From assembly GCA_000277445.1 (NCBI GenBank), contig AJWJ01000178.1, positions 1-41,226 of the forward strand: a stretch of DNA of 41,226 bases, written 5' to 3'. This DNA is from Polysphondylium violaceum. Its lineage: Eukaryota; Evosea; Eumycetozoa; Dictyosteliales; Dictyosteliaceae. The notes beneath the pieces are model-generated. The model made no database searches. It was not told the origin of the DNA and saw only the letters and a program-made list of their open reading frames with translations. Position numbers and translations under genes: made by a program. Shown piece by piece: positions 18,838 to 29,847 of this stretch (the first letter of the stretch is position 1; every line of letters begins with the position of its first letter).

Positions 18838-21800
18838 TTATTTTTTGGATTGAGTAGAGGAAGTGGTTGTTGAAGTAGTGGTAGTAGTAGGAGTAGATGA
18901 AGAAGAGTTTTCTTTATCTTTAGCCTCCTTGGCTTCATGGGCTTTCTCAATGGCAATTTGTTTCTTTTGTTTCTTTTCTTTTTTCTGCATTGCCAAAATA
19001 TTTGGAGCGTGTAAACGAACATCGGCCAACATGTTGGAGGTGAGATCTTCGTCTTTGATGTTTTTAATCAACTCTTTTTCACGTTTAGTCATACCAATAC
19101 TTTGAAGAAGAACTTGAGCTGCTTGTTTGGCAGCTTTACCTCTCTTGAGATGACCTGGTGTTAATTTGACTTTATATTTGTAGTTGTTAAAGACAGAGTA
19201 TGGAGCGACGACGGGAATGGCAAAATGAAGAATATCCTCTTCTCTTGGAATACCAGTCAATGTATCAATATTTGTAATATCTTTTTGATCATCGACGGCT
19301 TTGGCAGAGTTTTCTTCTTCCAAGAGTTGTTTAATTTCCTCTTCTTCTTTGAGTTTTTGTTCTCTCTTTTCCTTTCTAGTTTTTCTTTTCTCTTGTTTTG
19401 ATTCACCATCAGATTCTTCAGATTCTGATCCAGATCCTTCAGATTCATTGTCATTGTCAGTGGTGGAAGTAGTGGGAGCTGATTCTTTTGGCTTTTGATC
19501 AACATTGTCTGTAGTTGAAGTGGTGGTGGTGGTAGTGGTAGTGGTAGGAGTAGTAATAGGAATTGGTTCTTCTTTTTTAACTTCTTCTTTTTTACTTTGT
19601 TGTGGATCCTTTTTACCAGCATCTTTAGATTTATTATCCTTGTTGTCTTTGCTGTTATCCTTGTTGTTCTTGTTATTGTTATTCTTCTTTTTATCTTTTT
19701 TGTTCTTGTCTTTTTTGTTATCCTTTTTATTTGAACCCATTGAACCTAATAATTCCATTCTTTCCTTTCTTTCCTCTTCATCTTGATGACCATATTTCTC
19801 CTTGATCTTTTTCAATTTATTCTTTTGACTTGGTAAAAGATGTTTTTGAGGTTCTGCTTTTTCCTTTTTGCTCTGTTCCTCTTGTTGTTGTTTTTGTTGT
19901 TGCTGTTGTTTCTTTTCCTCTTCAAGTTGTTTGAGAGAATCAGTGTCATTGATATCAACACCCTTTTTGAGTAACTTTCTTTGATGAGCTGAAATGTGAC
20001 CTTTGGCTTTAGATTTCTGTTGTTTCTCTTCATTCTCCTTTTCCTCGTCCTCCAAGTCATCTTGGAAACTACTAACCAATTTAATTCTATATTTATCGTC
20101 TTTGATACCAGTGGCAGTAGTCGTTGTGGTGGTAGTAGTGGTGGAGGTAACTGATTCATCCTCTTTAACAGCAGGGGCTTGATTGGTGATGGTGATTTGG
20201 TCGTCATCGTTGTTGTCTTGTAAAGCTAAGCTGGCGAGGTCTTCAATTTCTTTTTGTTCCTTTTGTTCTTTTCTAAGCTTGGTTCTTTCAAACTTTCTCA
20301 ATCTTTTCTCTGGATTAGAGTCGTCGATAATGGCACCGGCAGAGTCGTGATGAGATTCAGAGAGATCGTCTTGGTCTTGGTCGTTGGCCATTGACGATTT
20401 TCTTTCGTTCAAATGGAATCCCAAACAAGATTCATCAATCTTAAACATGAAGCCAAAGCCCATGACCAATTGCGAGTGGGGAAGGTAGTTCTTTTTGCCT
20501 CTAATCATAAAACTACCGGTGGTGAGATACTCACCCGATGGTGCAGTTTTAGAGACTTGATGGGCATGGACCCAATAGGCACTGGTGACAACCTTGGCAC
20601 TCCAGGCATTGGAATAGCACATGGTCATGGTACCGGCTTGAATCAAGGTGCTTGGGGGGATCTCGCCACCGCTTGGATTCTTGATCACACAAGAGGTCGA
20701 GCCAAAGATGTCGGCGTGGATGTAGATATCATCCTTTTCCAAATACTTTTTATAGAGCAACTCGTTTTGTTGAGCGTCTCTACCACTGACGACAATGTAG
20801 TTGTCTGAACTGATGAACCAATGAAACTTTTCAAACCAAAACACCTTTCTCATTTGGAGCATAGAGCTCTTGCTCTTTACCTCTGACAATTGTTGACGAG
20901 TCTTTTTTTCGGCAGCCTTGTAGGCAAACTCTGCTTGGGCCAGAGTCTTTTGTGCCTTTTCGTGTGATTGTTTCTTGGAGTCATAGTACTTTCTTGCATT
21001 TGCAAAGGCACTGAGTGAAATATCGACATCAATCATTACAGGCTTTCTATTTTCTTTGGCTTCCTTTTTCTTTTTCTTTTCTTCGTCTTGGTCATCGTCG
21101 TTGTCGTCGTCTTGATCATCGTCGTCATCTTCATCGTCTTCATCTTGATCATCGTCATCATACAAGAAATTATCATTTAATAAAAGAGTGATTTGATTAG
21201 ACTCTAATTTAAGTCTATGTATCATTGTAGCAACGGAATAGGGATTCTTTTTCTTTTCCTCTTTGAGTAATTGATCGAGTGTTGACCATGACATAGAGGC
21301 AGCCACACCACTTCTGATAATAGTTATACATTGATCAACCTCTTGGAGATTGGCTTCAATCAATTCAGCCTTTCTAACATTATTTGCCTCTGCTTGAAAC
21401 AATGTCTCTACACGTCTTTGTTGATCTTCTTTTACCTTATCCAATTTCTTTAATACAGCTTGCTCTTGAGCAATACGTTGTTGTTCGAGTTTTTGTGACT
21501 CAATTTCAGAAAAGAATTGATCTACTGCTTGGTCAAATGAATCGTATTCCAAGTATTTCTTTGCTTGATATTGTTTGTAAAGGAATGGTACAAATTCTTC
21601 ATAGATTACCAATTCTTTTTTCTCTTCATTATTATTATTACTGTCTGCTGCTGCTGCTGCTTGTTGTTGTTTCTTTTGTTGTTGTTGTTTCTTTTCAACT
21701 TTTGGATCTTTTAATACAATGAAACCTTTGGGGGTTGTTGATTGATCGTAAATCTTTTGACCTTGTTTAAAGGACTCTATCAATGATTTTGAGTGAACGG

Positions 21801-22562
21801 CATGATCGTACTGTTCGAGTTTCATAGATGGTTGTAAACCAGCCTCCAACAAGCAATGTTCAATGAGCTCTGGACCGAAATCAAGTGATTTGTTAAACAC
21901 TTGTTTAAGATTTTCTTTTTTATCAGATGCTTGAATAATGTGTTCAATCAAATCTGTAGTGAATTCAGTTGGTTTCTTTACACGATCAACGGGATATGTA
22001 TCTCCAACACCAACACTTTCATCTTGATTATACTGGTGTGTTCTGAGAATGGCCAAGATTTTATAGTCACCATCGGTCAATATAATATTACCAATAGAGT
22101 AAAGTTCAATAATTAAATGTTGTACAGCTACACCTGATCCAAATGTAAAATCTACAATTCTATCGACACCAAGTTGTTTTACACTTTCTAATCTCTTTGT
22201 TTTTAAATATTTTCTCAACTAGTGTTTATATATATCTAGATTAATATCTGTATATCTGTATTTGTATATCTGAATAGATGTATATCTATTTTTATCAATA
22301 TATCTGTATATCTGTATAAAATACTTACGGCCAAGGTAAATGGAGCAGGTGTGTGATCACCTTTATCACGTACAAAATTAGTACTATGAATTCTAATACC
22401 GGACTCTATAATCAATGTTTTTTTGAAATCTGGTTTAGAGAATTTAAATAGAAAAACTCTAGGACTAAGATCATAAAGATTGGCCAGTCTAAGTCCTATT
22501 AAAGTTTTTTGTAAATTAAATACTGTTGTTCTAATATCAATGGATGAAAATCTAGTTTTCAT
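18838..22562 (-). CDS. NEMF/Rqc2/Tae2 family ribosome-quality-control factor (NFACT)
   Basis: Minus-strand exons 22562-22329 and 22218-18838 join in phase 0 (FTLA/LRKYL) to about 1204 residues. Family parts in order: NFACT-N from residue 1 (MKTRFSSIDIR; GLRLANLYDL; LGVDRIVDFTFGSG), a coiled-coil middle interrupted by a poly-Asp stretch, NFACT-R at roughly 530-650 (FHWFISSDNYIVVSGRDAQQ, DDIYIHADIFGS, YWVHAHQVSKTAPSGEYL), low-complexity Lys/Asp/Thr regions, and NFACT-C (VVAPYSVFNNYKYKVKLTPG). The protein binds 60S subunits with stalled nascent chains and, in yeast, directs C-terminal Ala/Thr tailing. D9, D97 and R98 sit where yeast residues needed for tailing lie, so activity is predicted to be kept. 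At 110 bases the intron is ordinary in size but built of TATATCTG repeats. Confidence 0.95.
22229..22318. repeat. Imperfect TATATCTG tandem repeat in NEMF intron
   Basis: Units of TATATCTG/TATATCTA recur about eight times, with small interruptions, and make up most of the intron between the two NEMF exons. Confidence 0.75.
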
Positions 22563-23182
22563 TTTATATATTTATATTTATAAACTACAACAAGTGGTGT
22601 TGTTTTAATATCAATGTATGAATAAATGTTTAATTTATAGTTTGTAAGAAAAAAAAAATATGATCAGAATTTTATGATGTAAATTGACAAAAAAAAAACA
22701 AAAAAAAAAAAGAAAAAAAAGAAAAAAAAAGTAAAAAAAAGAATTAAATATCTTCTTGTGCTTTTCTCACTAGCGATCGTCATGATTCATACTATGGATT
22801 TTATTTAATAATTATTATATAAGTAAATACACCATAGATCACCTTAAATCTATACACAATCATTAATAAATAAAGATTTGTCTTGTATGCATACAAAACA
22901 CATTTTATTGAAAAACCTCACACACATTGAAAATGAGATTTGAGACACCGCGCAGTGGTGATAGAAATGACACAGAGTGAAGGGGTGTGGGTGGTGTCTT
23001 TACGAAAAATTTTCAATAAAATGTGAGTGGGTGATTTTACAAAGTCATTTTCTTTTTTTACAGAATATTGATACTGTGTTGTTTAAATACTGCAGTGTTG
23101 TATTAGTAATTGTTATTATATTACTACACAAGATAATAATAGTTTTAAAACTAGTTTACTCCCTATTCCTATACACCTAAAC
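22563..23182. promoter_or_regulatory. Divergent promoter region of NEMF and thioesterase genes
   Basis: 620 bases between two start codons. It has A-rich tracts near the NEMF start, AT-rich DNA to about 22895, the 127-base foldback described separately (22899-23025), and an AT-rich run into the thioesterase start. No ORF is plausible here. Confidence 0.45.
22899..23025. repeat. Large foldback: 16 bp perfect inverted repeat with nested 7 bp stem
   Basis: CACATTTTATTGAAAA (22899-22914) is perfectly complementary to TTTTCAATAAAATGTG (23010-23025). Nested inside, AGACACC (22943-22949) pairs with GGTGTCT (22993-22999). The interior is GC-richer than the flanks and includes a G/T-rich box (22980-22998). 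No clear target-site duplication flanks it. It could be a MITE-like element or a structured regulatory or RNA element. Confidence 0.7.
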
Positions 23183-23617
23183 ATGATGATGCAAGTCGGA
23201 GACACAACAGAAATTGAATGGACAGTTCAAGAAAAACATTTAGCCTCAAGCGTTGGTAGTGGTGATGTTCAAGTATTTTCAACACCTTGTCTATTGGCTC
23301 TGATGGAGGAAGCATGCGTGAAATCAATTCAAGGTAAATTGGCATTTGGTTCAACAACCGTTGGTACATCTGCTCAAATTAGTCATTTGGCCGCAACTCC
23401 ATTAAACATGAAAGTTAGAGCACTCGCTAGAATCACTCAAATCACTCAAAAGAAAATTAGTTTCTCTATTGAAGCCTTTGATGAAAAGGAAAGAATTGGT
23501 GAATGCACCCATGAGAGATTCATCGTTGATAGAGAGAGATTTATGAGTAAATGTAATTCAAAATCATCATCCTCACCAACATCATCAACTTCAGCATCCA
23601 ATGGTCCACAACAATAA
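23183..23617 (+). CDS. FlK-like (fluoroacetyl-CoA thioesterase-type) hotdog thioesterase
   Basis: Intronless, 144 residues, starting at the first of three Met codons. It aligns by eye along its whole core with the FlK family: VFSTPCLLALMEEACVKS, then GTSAQISHLAATPLNMKVRA, then GECTHERFIVDRERF. The catalytic triad of FlK (Thr, Glu and His, spaced 8 and 26 residues apart) is kept exactly as T34, E42 and H68. The natural substrate is probably a small acyl-CoA; specific activity on fluoroacetyl-CoA cannot be assumed, as most family members are uncharacterised. A Ser/Thr-rich tail of about 22 residues has been added. The bacterial-type family and lack of introns hint at old horizontal transfer. 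It is divergent from NEMF across the foldback. Confidence 0.85.
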   Translation: MMMQVGDTTEIEWTVQEKHLASSVGSGDVQVFSTPCLLALMEEACVKSIQGKLAFGSTTVGTSAQISHLAATPLNMKVRALARITQITQKKISFSIEAFDEKERIGECTHERFIVDRERFMSKCNSKSSSSPTSSTSASNGPQQ

Positions 23618-23718
23618 TCAACAAAAGTAACACAACTAAATAAACATACGCCCCCAGAATGAATAATATAAAGTATATTATTGATTAGATATCTATTTAC
23701 AAAAGAGAATTATTCATT

Positions 23719-25222
23719 TTATTTATTAGCATGTTTGTTTTCCTCAAGCAAGCTTTTATAGTAATTGCTGTACCTATAGTTTAAGTTATCGTTGTTGTTA
23801 TTGTTGTTATTAAGTATCTCCTCTTCATCGATGGTCGATGATGGTGGCGGTGGACGATAGTCATCGTCGTCGTCATCGTCATCTTTATTAGAGTCTGACA
23901 GGGATAGCATTTTAAACCAACTATTCCAATTTCTATTACCATTTGTATTCTCTATGTGTTTGTACATTTTGAGTGCATTGTATTGTACCTTGGCAATGGT
24001 ATAATAGTTCTCAATGGTTTCCTCCACTTGAAATCCATTTTTAATATAAAAAGAATAGGCATCTCTATTAATACTCTTTACATGTAATGTTATTTTATTA
24101 CATTTTCTTTTCTTCAATTGCTCCGATATATTCTATATATTATAATTAGTTAATATAGAGCCGTGATGGTGATAATATGATAGATATCTATGTCTTTACA
24201 TACATTTAATAATTTTAAACCAATACCTTGTTTTCTATATTCTTGTTTAACACCAAATGTCATAATATAACCTTGGATACTATCAAAAAACAATGAACAT
24301 AGTCCAGTCTCTATATCGATACGAGCAGTGACAACACCAATTAATTCTTGTTGAAATGATTTTGTTGAGTCCAATTGGGTCAATTGATGATTAAGCCTTG
24401 ATGTTAATGTAGGCGATGATGTATGTGATTGGGGCGGTGATGATACAAATGTAGGTGGTGGAATTTCAACATTTGGTGGTGAATAATAAGATGGTAATAT
24501 TGTATTATTATTTATACTAGTACCAATACTTTGATTATTGACTGTACCACCACTATTACCATTATTATCAATTAATGTGGAGATAGTAGTCTGTGAATTC
24601 TTTCTATTTGCCCATGCTAAAATTGATATAAATCTATCCTCCAATGTTAACTTTCGGTAAAAAGAGTCTGGATATTGTACTGGAAACAAATCTTTCTAAT
24701 CAAGATATCATGATTTTAATATTAGTTTAACATAAAAAATAGTAGATAGACTAAAATAAAAGAAAAGAGAGCAAAAACAAAATGATCAATATGATGACGG
24801 TGATATATATCTCGAGGTAAAATTTTAAAAAATAAAAAAACAAATGATCAACACCAAAGGCCTAATTATAGTATCCGCCTTTTTTTTTCCTCTTGATGAT
24901 CCCAACGATTTAGATTAGAGTTTTATATCAATATCATTGAATATCCAGAGTGGTGGTGGTCGTGTCCAACATGATGAATGAATGATTAATGAGATATAAA
25001 TAATAAACTAGCAGCAATCAATATATTAATAGAAACACATTATCAATTATTATTATTATTATTAATGTTGTTGTTAATGTTGTTTTATGGGGTAGATGAA
25101 AAAAAAAGTATCGGGGTGATATAGGGATATAGAGGATAGGGGATATATACCTGAAGTTGTTTTAACAATTCAATATCATTCCATGTTAGTGATCTAAACT
25201 CAAATTCATAAATGTCTCCCAT
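23719..25222 (-). CDS. GNAT acetyltransferase, NAA60-like N-terminal acetyltransferase
   Basis: Minus-strand exons 25222-25151, 24695-24204 and 24132-23719, all phase 0, give 325 residues. The start MGDIYEFEFRSLTWNDIELL is confirmed by good splicing into KDLFPVQYPDSFYRKLT, which matches the FPIEYPDSWYRDIT block of NAA60. The acetyl-CoA loop is YRKQGIGLKLLN (R178-G183), followed by ITLHVKSINRDAYSFYIKNGF and ENYYT. NAA60 acetylates N-termini of membrane proteins at the Golgi in animals. Two oddities: a roughly 80-residue Asn/Pro/Ser insert (about 56-138) splits the fold between early strands, and the C-terminus carries poly-Asp and poly-Asn. The first intron (455 bases) is very long for this genome. 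Confidence 0.9.
24696..25150 (-). other. 455-base intron of the NAA60-like gene
   Basis: The longest intron seen in the window. It is less T-rich than usual and includes a G/T-rich patch (24950-24975), ATGATGA-type motifs and an (ATT)n run near 25048. No D-box partner for a snoRNA was found on either strand. Confidence 0.6.
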
Positions 25223-27369
25223 GATTGTTATTATCACACACTATAGATAAACAGAGATCTCTGGCGCACGAATACTAATAATATAGAAAATGGGGAGATG
25301 TGAGTTCATACACGCCTTAAAATATGCTTTCTTAATAATATATGTATAATGGGGAGAATGGTGATACAGTGTTGGGGAGGGGGCAAGAGGAATGAAGGAA
25401 GTGAAGGAGATGGCAGATTAACAACTACATCAAACAAACAAGTGGTAGACCCTACCAACTACTGTAGTGTGGATAACGTGGACACGACTTATAAACAATA
25501 CGACCACTATGTAGGTGTAAATATAGACTATTGCTTGCAGCCTCTAGAAGTAGTGTATGTGTGAGGGGATGGTGCAGATGTTGGGGGGAGGGAGGTGAAA
25601 AATATTATTTTAAAAATTTGCAATATTGCAATAATTTTTTTTTATTTTTTTTCTCATTCTGATATTTTGATCAAACAGATCATCACATGGTTTATGTGGT
25701 GGAGGTGAGTATGAATTTTAGGCTAAAACAGGTGGATTTTAAAAAAAAGCCTTTTTGGCAATAGATTGTACCGTGTTGCTATTTTAATTAAAATCTATTT
25801 TAGGACATAATGAACACGATATCGTTGTGTAAGTTGGCCACCAGGTGGCGCTGATGATCAAGAATAAATAAATACACACTCATCAGCGAGTTCAAATATT
25901 TTACTCGGATTTTCTCATATCGACGATAATAAACAGTGAACATTAATATGTGTATATGAGTGTAAAGGTGGGTTTTCCCCATATTTTCATCCTTTTTTTC
26001 TGTGTGTGATTGTAAACGATTTCAAAACTCATCAAAATAATAAAGAGTAACGCGCAACAATGTTGAGAAAAAAATAAATTCAATCAAATAATAATAATGA
26101 GGATTATGATGATTTTAAAATGGACCTAAACTAGTTTAACAAAAAAAACTCTTTTTAATTTCGCCCCCTTTTCTCGCAAAAAAAAAAAAGATATTAAATG
26201 GTAAATAGAATGAGGTCAATTTGTTTGTTGGGAAGAAGAGACGACGAGTGGGGAGAGATTGACATCTGTGGGATATAACACTAGTGAACAAATAACAAGA
26301 AATATCTGGTTGTTAGTTTAGGGGAGATATCTGATAAACCAATCTTGACCTAGGTGATGCATATCCTAATTTTATAAAACCCCAACCATCATGCCCGCTA
26401 TTATTGTTTTAAAAAATTCTCTAGTCGACTTTTAACACAAAACAAAAACCAATAAATCAATTAAATTATTAATTTAATTTCAAGTGTGTGTGCAAATCGT
26501 GTGGGTTATTGTGTTGGTGTGGGAGTGTGAAAGGGAAAGGTCCTTTTGAGTGAGGTGGAGTTGCTTGACAAAATTCACTAGAAATTGTGGGGCAAAGACT
26601 CTGATGACAAATTTAGATGCAAATGTTGGTGTGGTTGGGGGGTGTGCGCGAGGGCCACCCTAAACCTTAATCAGAAAAAAATCTCAAAAATATTTTCGAA
26701 AAAAAAAAAAAAAATCATCAAACAATGGGCGCAAAGAAAATCACATAGAAAAAAAAAAAAAACCCCTTTAACCCAGATTCATTGTATTACCAAACCCAAT
26801 ATCTTGTCTTTTGTTTCCAAAAACTTTTTATAAATTAATGTATCTTTTTTTCGAAATAGTCAAATCCTTTTTTTTATAAAAAACTTTTTCGATAAAATAT
26901 ATAAAAACAAGGTTTTTTTTTTGTATATATAGTTTTCTATATGTGTTTTATATTGTTTTAAAAAGGATATTCCTGTACACTTTTAAATTGTTTTTATATC
27001 CTCTGTGTGAGTGCGTGTTTATAGTATTTTTATAAAACCCGGTCTCGTCTATTTATTTATTTTTAAAATCAAAACTACCAAAGCCTCCAAGCCACCTTTA
27101 ATTTTCTCTATTTCTCACAATTTAAATTTCAAAACTAGTTTTCTAAGTTTTTTTAGATTCTATTTATTTAATAACCCTTTTTTTTTTTTTCATCAATTGA
27201 TCCTATTTTAAATTTCATTTTAATTTTTTTTACCTTTTTTGTTTTTTTTTTTTTTCCTTGTTAAAATATTTTAAAAATTTTTCTTCTTTTTTTTTTGATG
27301 AATTTAAAATATGTATATTGTGTAATAATAATAATAATATAAAATATCTAAAAAAACTTTTTCGTATCA
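25223..27369. other. 2.1 kb intergenic region upstream of the GATA gene
   Basis: No convincing gene. A 71-codon ATG frame at 25349-25564 has no recognisable domain. A GC-rich palindrome and hairpin lie at 25837-25888. A G/T-rich stretch with GTGTGGGTT and GGTGTGGGAG lies at about 26485-26530, followed by GGTGTGCGCGAGGGCC at 26640. From 26680 to 27369 it is dominated by long A and T tracts, typical of a long 5' UTR or promoter of a regulatory gene. Confidence 0.45.
25837..25888. repeat. GC-rich palindrome followed by 9 bp hairpin
   Basis: GCCACCAGGTGGC (25837-25849) is a near-palindrome. It runs straight into CGCTGATGA (25849-25857), which pairs perfectly with TCATCAGCG (25880-25888) across an AT-rich 22-base loop. 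Just upstream, ACACGATATCGTTGTGT is also near-palindromic. Function unknown. Confidence 0.5.
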
Positions 27370-28987
27370 ATGGAATTAATTTATCCAATTTCTTTTTTAA
27401 ATATGTTTCCATCCTATTCTCAACATCCAAATTATTTTACCAATGTTGGTAGTAATAATAACAATAATAATAGTAATAACAATCAATCAAATCACTTTAT
27501 TTTTTCTAATCATCCACCATCACACCATTCATCCATTCCTACACATCCTTTTTCAAAATCAAACCCATTTAATAATCATCATCATCCACAACAACAACAA
27601 CAACAACAACAAAAATATACTTTTATTCAATATGGAGTCGATCCAAATACATTTTACAATGGTCCACATCAAAATTATCCACACCCTCATCAAATTATAA
27701 ACTTTCAAAATAACAATAACAACATAAATATAGACCATCAACATATGATAATTTCACCACCAATTTCCCCAACCTCCATTGTACCTAGTCCACTCACAAC
27801 CCCTCAATCATCATCCTCAACTTCCATTGAATATGGATTTTTTGATAACATTTCAAGATCGACCACTCCAAATTCAAATAATAATAACAACAATTATAAT
27901 CATTATATAAATTCAAATAACAACAGCAATAGTAATAATAATAATAATATCATAAATAATAATATCAATCATAATTTTCACGAACAGCCGATATCACCAA
28001 AATGTCTATCACCATCTTCAATAGTCTCATCTCCTTCGACCTATTCAGAATATTCTAAAAATAGTGATGACGACTTTTATTATATTTGTAGATCGACCTC
28101 CCCACAATCAACAACAACAAGTAACAACACCGCTCAAAATAATTCGACTTCAACAACCACAACCTCGCATTTTACAAACAATAACAACAATGTAACAAAT
28201 TTAATATCCAATCTCATCCCCATATGCAATGAAATTGATAATAATGAAGAAAGAACAAACAAAAATAATCTCTTGAGCAATCTTCAAGAGAAAATGGAAG
28301 AGGCCATCAAAGAGATCAAGAAATTAAAAAAGTCTAAACTACCATATCCAAAGTCGCAGATACTTCAAAAAATAGAAAATGATCCTAAGTAAGTAGTCGT
28401 AGAATAGCTCAGATATCATATTTACACATAGAGTTTATATTTGTCGTATGTTTGATGTGTTGTGATGTTTTTATGTGGGCGTGCGTGTGTGCCAGACTAT
28501 ACTTTTACCATATATATTTGATGGTGAGCCAATCAAGATCTTTTCCATTTTGGGAATAATTACAAAAACAATTTTTTCTCATTATTTTAAAAAAAATCAC
28601 CTCCAATCACCCAAAAAAAAAATTCACAAAATATCTAAATCCCTCCAAATTTCAACCACAAAATGCGCATAGTGCTATCAGAGACCCCCATTAACAGATT
28701 TTCTTTACTTTTTTTATTTCAAATTTAGCTTTCCCATACTGAGACCTCGAAGAAATAGGAAAAGCAAAATGAAAACCAAGACAAATACACAAACCTTTTG
28801 CCTCAGATGTGGAGCCAAAAGTACACCGGAATGGCGAAAGGGCCCTGATGGCTGCAAAAGTTTGTGTAATGCTTGTGGTTTGTATTATGCCAAAACAAAG
28901 AAAAAAGAAAATGAAATTCCCTCTGCCGATCCTCATGAAAAGGAACAACCCAAATTGATGAATATCAACAATTTAATAAACGATTAG
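27370..28987 (+). CDS. GATA-type zinc-finger transcription factor
   Basis: Exons 27370-28388 and 28729-28987 join in phase 2 ([16 protein letters not shown]) to 425 residues. The first 300 residues are Asn/Ser/His/Gln-rich low complexity with SP/TP motifs ([13 protein letters not shown]). A short charged helix ([14 protein letters not shown]) precedes the junction. Exon 2 encodes one GATA finger, [18 protein letters not shown] followed by [14 protein letters not shown], spacing C-x2-C-x18-C-x2-C, with a basic [11 protein letters not shown] stretch before it. Dictyostelids use many GATA factors in development; the target is unknown. Without the intron the finger would be missed: its own frame starts only just before the finger. 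An in-frame Met 11 codons downstream (27403) is an alternative start. Confidence 0.92.
28389..28728 (+). other. 340-base intron of the GATA gene
   Basis: GTAAGT donor and AAATTTAG acceptor. It contains GTGGGCGTGCGTGTGTGCC near 28477 and A-rich stretches. Its long length allows for alternative 5' ends or internal promoters that would make a finger-only isoform, which is speculation. Confidence 0.55.
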
Positions 28988-29847
28988 AGTATTTTTTTTT
29001 TTTTTTAAAAAGTTCTGTTGGGTTTTTGATTCGCCTCTTGATACAATGTTGAATCAACAACACTAACTCATTTTCAGAAAAAAACATTTTTTAAATCAAC
29101 CAATGGCTGGGATATACGTAAGGTCTTAAAGTCTCCCTTTACCTCATTCCTTATTTCCCCAAAGGGAGGTTGAATCTGAATAGTTTTCAAACTCAATCTA
29201 AAAAATAACTTGATGAATGATAAGAATAAATATCTTGAGAACACTCGTCTTGTCTTTTAATGATCACGTAAGGACCAAAAAAATTAGTTTTTTAAAAAAA
29301 CAATTTCTTTTTTTTCAAAATAAAAACACCCTTGTTCGTCCCCATGAGTATGATTTTCAAAAAAAATCTTTAAAATGTTTTTAAAACTAATCTATAAAAC
29401 ATTTTAAATTTTTGTAAATTGGCCATACTCCACAAAAGTCCCAAGTTTTGAATCAATAATTGGGAAATTACAGGAATATCCTGCTCAACATGTTTTTTTT
29501 AAAAAAATAAAAGATTCTTTTAGGCAATCACCTAATAGCTCCAAAAAAGATTAAAACCTTCAAAGTTTTTGTAGTCTGGCAAATCCTATTCTCGCCTACT
29601 TGTGATTAATAAATTTTTCGAACGAATAAATCAAATAGATATTAATTAATCTAATTTGGAGAGATTAATAACAATAATAAAAATAATAATAATGATAATA
29701 AATAAAAAAAGAGATAAATAATAATTCAAAGAGATAATAAAGAAAAAAAAAAAAAAAAAAAAAAAAGAAAAGTAAAAAGAAATAAAACATTATGAATTAT
29801 TATTATTTTAATTTATATATTTTATTTTATTATTATTAAAAATTAAT
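28988..29847. other. 0.86 kb convergent intergenic region
   Basis: It lies between the 3' ends of the GATA gene and mitochondrial EF-Tu. CTCCCTTT (29133-29140) and AAAGGGAG (29161-29168) form a perfect 8 bp hairpin. The rest is AT-rich with A/T tracts. The 29640-29830 end is simple sequence (AATAATAAAA-type and an A tract). No coding trace is clear. Confidence 0.4.
29133..29168. repeat. 8 bp inverted repeat
   Basis: CTCCCTTT and AAAGGGAG are separated by 20 pyrimidine-rich bases, about 145 bases after the GATA stop codon. It may be a 3'-end hairpin or a small structured RNA. Confidence 0.4.

Noticed and set aside
25349-25564. 71-codon ATG ORF upstream of the NAA60-like gene
   Set aside because: No domain, and it lies in promoter-like DNA; length is within chance for this GC-richer patch. 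Kept only as a remote possibility.
25838-25852. CCACCAGGTGGCGCT resembling the animal CTCF motif
   Set aside because: I know of no CTCF in dictyostelids; the resemblance is explained by the local palindrome.
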